A stretch of 64,000 nucleotides of DNA, from positions 15,305,435-15,369,434 of the forward strand of contig JAAOOA010000028.1 in the NCBI GenBank assembly GCA_012861695.1. The letters are read 5' to 3'. Below are positions 52,264 to 64,000 of this stretch, piece after piece. Position 1 is the first letter of the stretch, and each line of letters starts with the position of its first letter. The notes under the pieces were generated by a model, which saw only the letters and a list, made by a program, of their open reading frames with translations, ran no database searches and was not told the origin of the DNA. This DNA is from Trematomus loennbergii. Its lineage: Eukaryota > Chordata > Actinopteri > Perciformes > Nototheniidae. The translations under genes were made by a program, and so were the position numbers.

Positions 52264-52906
52264 CCTAACCCAACTCCTGAGAAAGATAATCTGGTAATTT
52301 AGCTTGAAATGTATGTAGTGACAAGACCTCTGCCAACAACATCCCCTTCCTCCATCGATGACATCTACACAGAAGCCAGACTCAAACACATTCTCAACAT
52401 TTGCTGGGACACAGCAATTCTTGTTATTTCTTCAATTGGCCTCAGAAATTAAAACTGGAACCCCAAACACACTGTCCAATAATTTGCATCACTGTCTATC
52501 AATCAAGCACCACCTTCCCCAATGCAGATGTCTATTTCTCCCTCCTCAACTTTTCCCCACATCTCACTTCAACACAGCAACATACCCTCACAATAATCAA
52601 CAACATCATAGCCAAACACTTTCCAACACTCACTCGCCCTCCCAGAGCACAAATTCAACACAGAAGAGGATCATCTCACTTAGACCACCACCAAAGCTTA
52701 TTATGGTGCAACCAACTCCAACTCAATTACATAAATACTTACACACAAACACCCACCCACCCACAGATTGGTAGACAAGTGCAAATTATTCCTAACCTGG
52801 AACTCAAACCCCAACCCTAACCTAACCCTAACCCAAACCCTAACCCTAACCCTACTCCTGGGAAAAATAATCAGGTAATTTAGTTTGAAATGTATGTTGT
52901 GGCAAA
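52264..52906. repeat. direct duplication around a C/A-rich segment
   Basis: About 60 bp at 52264-52325 (CTCCTGAGAAAGATAATCTG, then GGTAATTTAGCTTGAAATGT) recurs at 52845-52906 with a handful of substitutions, 581 bp apart. The DNA between is rich in C and A and poor in G. It holds overlapping frames (52358-52820) with no family I recognise. Confidence 0.7.
52809..52854. repeat. interstitial telomere-type repeat
   Basis: About seven CCCTAA units (TTAGGG on the minus strand), some imperfect, directly next to the second copy of the direct duplication. Confidence 0.85.
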
Positions 52907-55004
52907 CTTTATTTTTCTGTTGCTTGGTGCAAGGCAGGTAGCTTTATCAAAAAAAACTGCTGTGCTGAAAATGAATAATAAACATTTGATTAATTAATAA
53001 AATAAATATTTAGTGCAGCTTATGGCGCACATTGGATATTGAAGGGTTTAGATGGCTTATTATTTAACAAATAAATATATAGTAAATATAACAGTTACAT
53101 AGTATTTTAAATCCTTTTAGATAAATATTATTTCAACAAATTAATAATGGAGCATAGAATCCCCTGCCACCTGTGTTTACTGTCTTGCCCTTCTAAATCC
53201 TTAGCTCAAAGTGCACGTTTACCAATTACCCACCTCACGATAAACTCTCACAGGTTCAAAGCTCTGTCTGACTGCCTGGTTGAGCCATACATGCTCCCTG
53301 TGTAGTGAGAAACATCTCAAGTCCCTAACTGCCATGGTTACCTGGTAAATGATGTATCCCCATAGCACCTCTACACAACTGTCTTAGTAATGCTTCACGT
53401 AGGTCGTCTCCAGGAAATGAGGTGGGCGAAGCGATAAGAGAGTGTTCATTACACCAAACAGAACCCCCGGAGGAAAGGAGTGCACCTCCTTCGTTACCTC
53501 TTATCTCTATCTCATGGAAAAGGGGGAGTTTTTCCTCAAGACATGGGGAGGAGTAGATGAAAAGTAAATCGTAGAAGCTCTGTGTTTGTTTCCTTGTGTG
53601 TGTGAGTGTGTGTCCTACAGCGCAGGATCTCCTTTTATCCCCTGCTGTTAAAAATGAACTCTTACAGACTGCTTTTTAAAACTTGATGCTTAATTTACTT
53701 TGCAATAAATCCTTAAAGGATAGCTCTTTGACAGAACTTGCCCTTTTAGTTTCCTGTCTGAACATCTTCTGTCTGGGTCCTCTTTTCTTTTGCTTGCCAT
53801 TTTCTCCCCTTACTTTTATGTATCTCACTGTTCACCTACAGGAAATATAATGTTTAGATGTCTTCTCATTTCCACGACCCTCCTCTCCCCTATTCTGTTC
53901 TGATATACCCTTCTGCTTCCTCTTCCTGTCCTCCCCTTTGCTCCCTCTTTCCCTATCTCCTCTGGGATATTCTGCTTTCATCTCCTTTCCTTCACTTTCC
54001 TGTCATCTCTTTCTCTTTTCCTTAATTGACTCTTCTCCCTCATTCCATCTCATCTTTATGTTGAAGGATTAATAGCTACCAGGTTACACCCTGCAGAGCA
54101 AAGATGTCACATCCTCTCACCCGGAGCAAGTCCTGAGATGAACTGCCGCCGACTGCCTATTTATCATTCTTTGGCTCTGTATGCCTGAATGTGGAATAAG
54201 TTAGGGAGGGAAAGATAATATTGAGCACAAATAATGAGCTGCTCTATTTCATAGCAGCTTTTCTTGCTTGTGTCCCCTACACTTGGCCTCAGGCTGTTTC
54301 GTTTCTGTTGAAAATAAATACTATATCTTTGTCTGTCATTCTGCCGGTGTCTTTTTATATAATTCTCCATCCTCTCCATCCCCTCCCAACCAAAACCTCC
54401 TGCACAGACATATGTGATGGTTAGCCAATGTCAGCGGTCAAGTCATCTGGGAGATAATCATTTTCCCACCACAACACACAAACGAAGAAAGTGGCTGCCC
54501 ACTCTTTCTGTACTTCTTCTCTTCAGACTTTCTCCCTCTATGCCTTTGTATATGTTGTTGCTATAAGGATTTTTTTTGTTGAGAAATCTGAAGATGCAAG
54601 AGATCAAATACAGATCAATACCTAAAGAGTCAGATACAAGGAAAAAACATCAAATAAGAGAGATGAAAAGAGATTAAAATACACAACAAAAACATGATGG
54701 TAAGTACACCCTTAGAAGCTGGATTATTTCCAGCAGTTACCAGTACAGTATGTCTCACTGTTTAAAGGATTTTGAAGGAAACAACAGGTGTTGAAAGTGA
54801 GATAGAAATCGTCACAGGACACAAGAAGCTATACTCTACACACTAGTAAGACCCCTCTCAAATTAAAAGAAAAACACATGGCAATTTCAGATAATAGATC
54901 TCATTAGGTGTATGTGCATTACACCAACACGGTATAAAATAAAAAGAACAAACATACTGCAATTACGTTCCTCTATTATCCTCAAATACGCTAGTTTTCA
55001 ACTT

Positions 55005-55035
55005 GCCTAATTAGCTGCGGCCTAATTAGCTGTGG
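55005..55035. repeat. tandem pair GCCTAATTAGCTG
   Basis: Two adjacent 15-bp units, each centred on the palindrome CTAATTAG. TAATTA is a core homeodomain binding sequence, so a regulatory role is possible but unproven. Confidence 0.5.
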
Positions 55036-57774
55036 CACATAACTGGAGCAGCATCTGGATTTTAGACGCTTAAAGAGGTGGTGAAGCAAGTGCATGACAG
55101 GCTTTTTTGCACAAGAAAATGGAAAGGGCTCATCTTCAAGAGAGAAAAATGATACACAGAAAATGCTGTGGTAATGAGGTTTAATTTTTTGAAAAGTGTC
55201 CAACGTTACATTTTGCCTTGATGGTGGTGATTTATAAAAGGTCAGGGCTGAACACAAAAGGATGAGAAATCCTCCCGAGGCATTTTTACAATAAAGCTTG
55301 TCTTAATTATAATGACAAAACCCCTTTACATTGTGTTAACATTCAATATAAACTTATTTATACAAACAAGCTTTTAACTAATCTGTATTTTTCTCTTTCA
55401 GTTAGTAATAGCCAGTATTCTTTTGTCAACTCTGATGCAAACTTCCGGCAGCTCATGCCTGGCAACGGAAGACTTCTAATCTTTTAGGCGACCACCCACT
55501 CAGTAGCTGAATAATAACAAGATGCGGTGAGGGCACCTTCACCGACGGCTTCATGAAATCCATTAGAGGTAAATTAATGTTGAAATATGTGTGTGGTTGT
55601 ATGTGTATGTGTGTCTTGACGCATTCGAGGAAAGTGATCAGGGAAGTTAGCCTGGCCGAGACCAGTACGATGTCAAATTGCTGTTTTTAGAATAATATTT
55701 ATGATGACTGAATAAACTAAAGTAAAGTAAAAATACAGATAGATGAACAACCTCAATAAAAAGGCCACTCTGCTTGATACATCCCAAAGTAATACCTTAA
55801 TCCAATTCTCAGGTAATCTTTTTTCATTGTAAACAAGAACTCACATTTTCAAAAGTTAAGGTTGTTCCTAAATTAAAAGTAGAATCAGCATGAGCAAAGG
55901 TGAGACACATGTGTTTAAATGCTGAGCTGCCAAGTCAGGTGATTTCATCAATAACAAAAAATCCTATTCAAATGTAGAGATATTCTACAAAAAAAGTCAA
56001 TTCTATTAAAAAACAAAACTCCCACCTTTACCACCAAGTACTACATCTAGTGGCTGTTTAGCCTTAGGTCATTATGTTATCTGTTCAGCTTCCAACAGAC
56101 GTTTTGCTGCCACTGGCCATTTGTTTGAGAATGATTGCACAAGGACTCTTCCTGAAAATAGCAATTATAGCTGAGCAGCCAGCTCCATGAGTCCGTTCGC
56201 TCTTTAGCCTTTCACTGCTGATATTAAACACAAGGCTTTGAGGGCCAAAGATGTCAAGATTTCAATGGGGGAGGATAACTTGGATCTTTCCTTCTTATGT
56301 CCTATGTACGTCTACTGCAATTATACATCATATATTATTTACTGAATGTATTTATTCCAGCAAACACTTACTGCATAGTGCCCACGTTTAGACAATTGCC
56401 TCAGGTGGTTGCTCTGTATACACATGGATATAGCAGTGACCTTAAAAACTATATTGCTTATAGTTTATACAGTAGTGTTGCAAATGGTCCAACTTGTCAA
56501 AAATGCCAGAACAGCCAAAGGCATTCTTTTAATTATGTATTTCACAAAGGCATGCAAAGACAGGAACAAGCTCCTCTGAACTCTGAATTCTCAAAGTACT
56601 TTACATTATTTTGGAATACATCTGTATGCAGATGACACTATTTTATGTGATACCATCTCTCCTTTAAAACACGTCAAAACGCTCTTGTAACTTAAAATTA
56701 GTATGTCATGCAAATAAAACATCCATTCCGATTCTCACTGCCAATAGATATCATTTCAAAAGTGTCACATAAAAAAACATTTGAGTTACTGTTTTAAAGG
56801 CAACCCAAGCCATGGTTCTGTAAACACAGAAACAGAACGTAGAAAGTAGCTTTCCTCTCGTTTTTAGATTAGGGAGATTTATTTACATACAGCATATGTC
56901 CCCATTCTGAAGCCTTTAGATTCTGTTCACTATTCCACTGGGAACACTCATTCTTTTTCTAAATGTAACCGGTTTATTCCCCATTTGGATTAACGAATTT
57001 ACCCGCGGTTTACATGCATTATGTGGCAATATTTGGCTCTGTTTTGGTGCCTTAATCCTGTACAGCAGTTGATATTTCTATTGATTTTCGTACTTACATA
57101 AATCTTAATTTCCCCTTCTGTATTTCTATTTATAAAGTTAATATCAGATTGGTGAGCTCCATTTTTCTCAGTCTTTTGTCCTTTTAGTGTTATAACATTG
57201 ATATTGAAATCCCATTATCTTTAAGAGCGGCAGCTAATGGTAGCATATGGTCATCATACTTGACTGTTTGATAAAGAGATGTTGAGTGAGATTGAGTGCA
57301 GCAATTTCTTTAGATGGAATCATCAAGTGAATCATCCCTTATTCTTAATAATCCTTCCTTGTCCGTCAGTTTCATCGACAAATAAATCTAATTCAAAAAT
57401 AAAAAGTATAATTTTGTTTTTATTCTCAGGAGAAAGTGATACGCTTTGGGAAAATGTGGAATTAGTCATGCTTGCTGTACTAATCACTCAATGGATATTC
57501 TGGGTGAAAAGATCTCTCTTGGATAGAAATGTCTGAACTGTAAAATCAAATTTGATTATTTGGCAATTGGTTTCTAAACATGCCATGTTTTAAAGGCTCC
57601 CATTGTTCAGTGCCTGGCAAGATGAGCATGCTGGACTGTAATACAACCCTTTATTGAGAGTCTAAGCACATGCTGCTTAACTTTGCTTTCACTCCAAAGG
57701 TACTTTGAAACAATGTCAACAACAGCTGTAACACACATGTGCCAGATGAATGATTGAGTTTGGGATTCCTGCGA

Positions 57775-57870
57775 AAAAAGAAGAAAGAAAGAAGGAGGGA
57801 CAGTCTTAAAGAGAGGAAAAAAGACAAAAGAAAAAAGGAAGAAATGAAGAAAACACAAGGAAGACTGCCT
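57775..57870 (+). repeat. polypurine tract
   Basis: Nearly all A/G (GAAAAAAGAAGAAAGAAAGA and onward). Overlapping minus-strand frames here are low-complexity Phe/Leu/Ser artefacts. Confidence 0.8.
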
Positions 57871-60800
57871 GTGCCAAACGCAGTAGAATAAATGAGGGAA
57901 ATGAAATGAGAAGGGAGAGGAAGAAGTGTTGCCAAATCTTGAGCTGAGGCAAAACTCATCTCTGGGAATAAAATATTCCCCCTTCTTTTGTTGTTTTGAC
58001 AAATCCAGGAAGTGCTTGTTCTACATCTACACCCTGAGACGGCATGCTTTATGGCGGCAATAAAGACGGAAATGGGCAGAGATTCAAAGCAGCGGGGTCC
58101 TGATAGTGTTGAGTGGAACGCATGCCAGGACTATTTGTATGTGATACCAAGTATCAAACGGATTCCTGTTAGCTTGCAGGGATGCCTTTTAATTAACATA
58201 ATGGAGGAAGAGAGACAATTAGACGATTTGTACTGCATCGCTTAACTAAAAGAGGATCCACGCGATGCAGAACAGAGCAGGTTCTAGAAACTGTTGGAAG
58301 ATTTGTACTAAGAGAGCGACATATGTAAACCTTTTTGATCAGGATTTATGGATTCCTCTATAGTATACAGCTTCCAGTTGTAGCAAGGATATGATGGTTA
58401 AATAGTGCTGTCTTTCACTGCTATAGATGTACCCCTCAGAAAGGGAAACAAAAGGAAAGGACGCTGAACAGTAAGATTTACACTTAAGTTTACTGATCTA
58501 AACAATATTGATGGGCCGTTTGATGGGACAACACGAGTAATGTTTGGTAAATGGTGCTGCCATACTTACATGCTCACAGTGACAATGCTATATTTGGTAG
58601 GACTTGATGCACATGGATGATAAAAAAAGGAATTCTGATAGCTTATGCTTAACGTTTAATGATATATCTCTCCCTCCTTTGGCCAACATGAATTGAACAC
58701 AGCAGGAGATTGAAGTCTCTCTTCTGGAAATCACTGGTATTTTTCCACTTTCCTGACTCTGTCGTTCTCTCAGTGGAGAGTTAAAACTGCCTCATACTGT
58801 ACCCACCCTCGGAGCCGGGAATTGAATCTCAATTACCGAGAAGCTCCGTCTAATGTTTCATGTATGAGTGACCTCATTAGTAACTTACACCTTCTCCTCA
58901 CCCTCTGGAACATGTATGGTGGCCGAAAACTCACATTCCCCCTCATCGGCTGAGGTCATATCGCAAAGATCTAGCATAATAGGCTTGGTTGTTGGATGAA
59001 ACGTTCTTATTGATATGCTAATGTTCAACCAATCACAATCACAATTCGACTATCCTGTGAGTTGGTCTAGCATTGTGTCACCTATGGCTCAGGATGGTTA
59101 ATTCATTCTGAAGCCATCCTTAGGGGAAAAGGACTTAGCACAGGTTACTGAAATATTGCTTATTGTTCAAAGTGATTCCTCTCCCGTAAAGTAATAGAAA
59201 ATCAATCCTGCTGACTGAATATATCCATGTATTCATCATTTTTTGAACTTATTTGAATGGGACTAACTTATTCCTTAACTTATTTAAAATACCAAAAGTT
59301 TTTTATCTGATGGTTTTGGTTACTTTTGTTGTTCACATTGGCTTTTGTTTAAGTGATTTAAGATTAAAAGATAATCCAACATTTGAAAAACATTTAACCA
59401 TTTAACCTTTTCTAAAAGTCTCAGTAGAACTTAATGGCCTTGGACATAAGAAAGCACTGACAGACTGACTTAGGTTTTGGTCTTTTCATGTTGCCTGTTT
59501 TTTGAAAATTATTTCATGGTACCGTATCATACGGTATAGTATGTTGGAAACCGTGACATCTTACCACTAAATATAAAGCTTAAAGGTCCAAAACGTCATA
59601 CAAATAGTATAATGTCTATGTTCTGTCTGTTGAAACACCAACGGTAAAATAGTTCTGGACTCAACTTATTCACACATCTTTTTTGTCCTCCTTCTGTCTC
59701 TGCGAAACACATGAACAATCTCTCTCGCACACATGCTATGCTCGCAGTTGTTTTCCCCTCGCTACAATACATTTATCAGCCCATCACAGCAGACGAGATT
59801 CAGACGAACTTGCAGGCTCCCCCAGAAGCTGGAACAGAGATAGTAAGACAGAGAATGGGGAAGCTCTGAAAGTCAAACAATATTTGCCGTGTAGATTGCC
59901 TTACTCTCACTTTGCCGTGTGTGAGTTTTGCTAAGTGCAAGAATGTGTATCCTTCATTAAAATTAGATAAAACTTTGATGATGCCCTGGATACATGCCTG
60001 TGGGTGTACAGTGCACGCCTGTCTGTGCTGCCTGTCCTTGTGTGAGATTTACGGAGGAGCCTTTCATGATATTTTTTAACTCAAAGCATACAAGCTTCTG
60101 AAAATACTGAAGACCTAATTTTTTTTGACAAACAGCACAAAGTCAAGCTCCTGACAAAAACCATAAAGTCAGCGGTGCACGAAAAGCCTCGCAATTACAC
60201 GTCTTCCTCCTCTCTTTTCAAAACTCTGTTAGTGCATCTTTATAAAGATTTAATATGCAGCAAAAGAAAGCAACTCTGCAAAATCAGATGCTGTCAAAAT
60301 GGGGCAAAGTGAATGCACAGAAAGCTGTTTACTTCCGTAATGTCACTCACAAAGCAATTTCCGAATAAATGGCATCACATGCACAATCCCCTGAATTCTG
60401 CAGGGAATTACAACACACTCAAAATGTAAGAGAAGCTGCCAAAAACCTGTCTCCAATTACAGCCGGCTTACACCTTCCAAGTCATTAGGAAGTGAGTTGG
60501 AAATGTAGCAAAAAAAAATAAGGAAAGAAGCTTCAGCCAATTTAGGAAGTGACACCTGAATGTTCTGCATCATTGGCACAATTACATCACACACCTGTGT
60601 CTCGTTCGTTGTGATGAATAGATCTGATAAAGATGGGTGAAAATCGACTGTCTACCTAAGGAAGACTCTTCAGGCTAATACACAACTTTAACACTATAGG
60701 ATTTAAACCTATCCACACAGTACTATAATATGTCTAATAATGCAGTAGTTTACTGTAAACTGAAAACAGAAAGGCAAAATCCCAATACACAATTTAGGTC

Positions 60801-61639
60801 ATAAGTTTTGTGTTCTTTAAAGGAAGTTGAGAAGATGCTGATTCCTCATTTATCTTTTCCTTAACTGTGAGATTTCAAAAGACAGCTCAGTGTAGCAACG
60901 ATTCACACTACTGTGAAGTTATCCTCTTAATTTCACACAAGGGGAAAAGGCCTCCACACTTTCTCTGCATACAAATATATTTCCTAAGTATAGCTTTCAT
61001 AAAATAATTACTCAAACTTGTAATTCAGCTTTATCCCTTTTATACTAGTGCATATGACCACTATCACTACTACTTCTCCTTCTGATCCTGCTAAGGCAAA
61101 ATGATCAGTATGAAGCAGGGACAACAGAATGAAGTGATGAAAAATGAAGAATATTCAAATGTTATTGTCAATATTGTCCTTAAAGTGCTAGTATGTCATT
61201 TATTATGTACTTAAAAGCAAAACCTGAAAGTTATTTTAGTTTATAGTTTTTACACACTGTATAAACTGTGTTATTGAGAATAAACTGCATTCACCTTGGA
61301 GCTATAAATCAGTTTACAATTTTCCAACCAAAAAAATATTACTTTAAAAACATGAAGGCGAGTGTGGGGTTTTTCACAAGGATGACAAACCTGGATTTTT
61401 GTAATTTTCTGCTTTAGTATTTAGGAGGTATTGGACTGTACAAGGCTTAGTTATCAGTACATTTGATCTGAACAGCCAGGGTGTATTCATACTTCTTTGC
61501 TCTTGTTTAATTACTGCTGATATTTGGAACAGCAAGGCTCCCACCCCCTCCATGCAGAGCGAAGATGAGGAAGATGAGGAGCACGTTCAGCCACAGACTC
61601 ATCCATGTAACCCATCAAAAATACCTACACTTTATGTAC

Positions 61640-61925
61640 ACAAGTAAAATATATAAACATTTCCATGTTTATATATTTAACTGTTATACATTTCTGTATA
61701 TAATTACATTCACCTGCTCAAATTCAGAGTTTAACTTGTGTCATTTTTGTTATTTCAATTCATTCTATTACTGCATGTTTATTCTAATTTTGTCTTATTT
61801 TGTATTATGTGAATGTTGTTTTTATTATCCCATGTGTAATACCAGTGTTTCTGTCTTATTCTGTTGCTGCTACGACCTTTGCATTTCCCACGGGGCTTAA
61901 TTAAGGTCCATCTTAACTTAGCTTA
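61640..61925 (+). mobile_element. LINE-type 3' tail
   Basis: It ends TTGCATTTCCCACGGGGCTT, then AATTAAGGTCCATCTTAACT, resembling the 'TTTCCCC-GGGG-ATCAATAAAG-ATCTTA' tail of fish non-LTR elements. The upstream limit is uncertain. Confidence 0.5.
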
Positions 61926-62479
61926 AAAGCAACACAAAAATTTGAAGAGCAACAGAACATCTCCTTTAAGCTTGAACACTCCAAAAACGCTTTCTTACAC
62001 CCATGCAATAACACTAAGACGACATTGGTTGCATTGAACTGATCTTTTTAATAAGTTGTACTTACAATTTAGTGAGAAACATGGGCTTGTGCTTCACTGA
62101 GGATCTTTGTCATTCTCGGTGACAGGAAGGCAACCTGCAGTTATTACACTTCGCGTTTTGAAATATGTGTAACTCTGTTAATATAAAACCCACACTGCTC
62201 AAACTTTGTTACTTTTCCTAAAATGTGTATATTTATTTATTTATTTATTTTGGGGCGTGGGGAATGAACAGAAACAAAGATATGAGCATTTTATGAGCAT
62301 GGGATTTTGACCCCTCATATAAACATTATGCATAATGCTGCGCTATACTTTGCAACCACAAGCCGTTGCCAAGCAACGCTTATTGTTTAGGTCCTTTGAT
62401 AAGCAGGCAGCTAGTCATATAATTAACTAGAACTAGCTAGATCTGATAGATTTAGACATAAACGCAAGTGAAGTATAAC

Positions 62480-62484
62480 CGGAC

Positions 62485-62522
<38 letters not shown>

Positions 62523-62978
62523 TGATCAGAGATCAGATCAGCTGCTGCTGACGGAGAACAGGCAGCTCTTCCGGATCACAGCTCCGCCGCTGTGACAGAC
62601 CGTTGAGCGGAGCAAAATACACTAAGAGTTAGACCTAACACACTTAGCTAGTTTATCTACTCTGGAACTAGCTAAACTAGTTTTAAATATATGTATTCTT
62701 TACTGTTGGGTCACTTATTACAGGTTCAGCGAGCTGCACGAGACTGACGGGGTGTCAGGAGAGGGAGAGGAAAAGAGAGCACCCCGTTTATTTTTCCCAT
62801 TTTATTATCCAGAATTACTGTAAACTTTTGAATAAAGTAGTTAATCTACTATTAGTAATTTGTTTAAATGCATTACTTATGTTGTATTTTTTCATTAACA
62901 TAAAATAAATCTCACGTACCCCCTGCAGTACGCCAACGTACCCCTAGGGGTCCGTGTACCCCCATTTGAGAATCACTG
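62480..62978 (+). mobile_element. hAT element 3' part
   Basis: The right end reads CCCCCATTTGAGAATCACTG, a hAT terminal repeat (CAGTGATTCTCAAATGG on the other strand), preceded by GTACCCC-type repeats. The left terminal repeat was not found, so the left limit is arbitrary. A (GA)n run lies at 62486-62518. Confidence 0.55.
62486..62518. repeat. (GA)n microsatellite
   Basis: About 16 GA units. Confidence 0.95.
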
Positions 62979-63683
62979 CACTAGACCACCCAAACAGTAA
63001 CGACCACTGACACTGCTCAGGTATATACAGTACACTTTTCCCGCTGACATTTTCAGAACTTTCAGTCTTCTTTATCCCTAATACAACCAACAGACATGCA
63101 AAAATCATAGTACTGTAGTAACAGATATACTTTTTGTTTTAATTTCAGTGCAGTTCAGTTACAGCTTGCATTGCCCAAAGCATTTTTTGTTTCATCTGAC
63201 AGCAGTGAAAGTGTTAAAGTGTCCCAAGACTGTGGTTCGGAACTGTTGGTTTCATATAGCAAGTCTTCGATGGTACAGCAGAGAGACAGCCGTAAACAGT
63301 ATTAAAACATTTCAAACAAATCTCTGTAAACTCATAGTTTAGAACATGTACAGTAGTACTATTCCTACTTTAACCATACTTGGATAACTACTCTAATTCA
63401 TACTCAAACACTACTCAGAGTGAGAGCTATCTTTATTTCAGGGTAGACTGTGGAGTATATGGGGCAGGATTTGTTATGGGAGGCATTAGAGAACATCATG
63501 GATTTTTGTTTTTTGCGATAGCCTGGAGGATTCCAGAATTCCTAAATTGGATTGATTAAAGGTTAATGCCTATCTTTGCCACTGTTGTATACCCCCAAAA
63601 AAAACTCACACACCACATCCTTATTTCAGGTAGTGTCCACCTCATTGCCCTCCCTACTAGTTTCATATAATACCAGCCCATAC

Positions 63684-63920
63684 CTGAATCCATGAAATCT
63701 TGGTTTAAGCCCCGCCAGGCCCCTTTGCTCTTCTCCAGGTTCGCCTCCATGACCTTGATGTCAGCGAAGGGACAGTTGCACTCTGGGAAGCGGGGCGAGC
63801 AGCGGCACCAGCAGTCGTTGTTGCGGCAGAGCAACTCGCCCTCTGAGTTGCATGCCACATAGCTGAGGGCTGCCTCCACAAAACGCTCACGCAGGAACTC
63901 TGGCAGGACATCTTGCAAGC
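63684..63920 (-). CDS. brinp2: BRINP family protein, internal coding exon (probably exon 5)
   Basis: This is the most 5' exon of the gene in the window: 237 nt, opening with two bases of a split codon and closing with one. The acceptor is a pyrimidine run ending in CAG (63922-63921) and the donor is GTATGG at 63683. It encodes about 78 residues starting LQDVLPEFLRERF, then a cysteine cluster (CNSEGELLC, NNDCWCRC, FPECNC; seven cysteines). In BRINPs this cluster lies just after the MACPF domain, so the exon begins near residue 245 of a protein of about 770. BRINPs are secretory-pathway neuronal glycoproteins linked to cell-cycle suppression and neurodevelopment; they are MACPF relatives with no shown pore activity. 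The NNDCWC and FPECNC pattern excludes BRINP1 as I recall it and favours BRINP2 over BRINP3. The upstream exons are outside the window. Confidence 0.9.
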
Positions 63921-64000
63921 CTGATAAAGAAAGAAGAAAAACATTGTAAGGTATTACTTCATTTTCTTTGTTACAAGTTCTACTATGCTTCCATACATTA

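Noticed and set aside
52358..52820. Two overlapping 138-139 codon frames
   Set aside because: Compositional product of a G-poor strand that lacks stop codons; no recognised domain and no conservation evidence.
57607..58002. Minus-strand Phe/Leu/Ser-rich frames
   Set aside because: They read through a polypurine tract.

Overview
The window looks like teleost fish nuclear DNA. It is AT-rich and intron-rich, with long CA/GT microsatellites, a tRNA-derived SINE family, LINE 3' tails and many non-autonomous DNA transposons (hAT, piggyBac/TTAA, PIF/Harbinger, P-like). It carries the last part of one vertebrate neural gene. There are no bacterial operons, CRISPR arrays or rRNA genes.

The only real protein-coding gene supported is on the minus strand: the last four coding exons of a BRINP family member (BMP/retinoic-acid-inducible neural-specific protein). 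It is best matched to brinp2, with a brinp3-type paralogue as the alternative. In transcript order the exons are 63920-63684, 35138-34916, 30287-29981 and 29331-28510 (stop TAG). All junctions are GT/AG, and the phases join without error into about 528 C-terminal residues ending in LCS. The start codon, signal peptide and most of the MACPF domain lie beyond position 64000. One intron is about 28.5 kb.

Positions 1-28509 are the 3' flank (and probably the 3' UTR) of this gene and are packed with mobile elements. In order they are: a hAT end (about 380-476); a TTAA MITE (926-1406); a hAT (6449-7991) containing a solo LTR (7008-7531), which itself contains a LINE tail; a TTAA MITE (10045-10441); a P-like element with a THAP-domain remnant (11589-13895); an inverted pair of an 'AGGCCTGTACTACGAAGC' family (15709-16721 and 18595-20639) flanking a hAT with a decayed transposase (16818-18056), the second copy itself carrying nested insertions; a further hAT (20866-21802); a perfect 37-bp hairpin (22080-22168); and a possible TTAA element (22613-23767).

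The introns hold a hAT (30677-31626) sharing its core with the 6449 element, a second copy of the 10045 MITE family (33998-34379), SINEs, Harbinger-like MITEs, a TA-flanked 1-kb element (49211-50248), a hAT with a frameshifted BED-finger transposase (50434-51230) and a duplicated segment with an interstitial telomere-type repeat (52264-52906). I found no convincing new multi-gene system. The most notable items are the P-like element, the long hairpin, the shared-core hAT pair and the telomere-repeat duplication. All assignments rest on reading the sequence and recalled family features; no database search was run.
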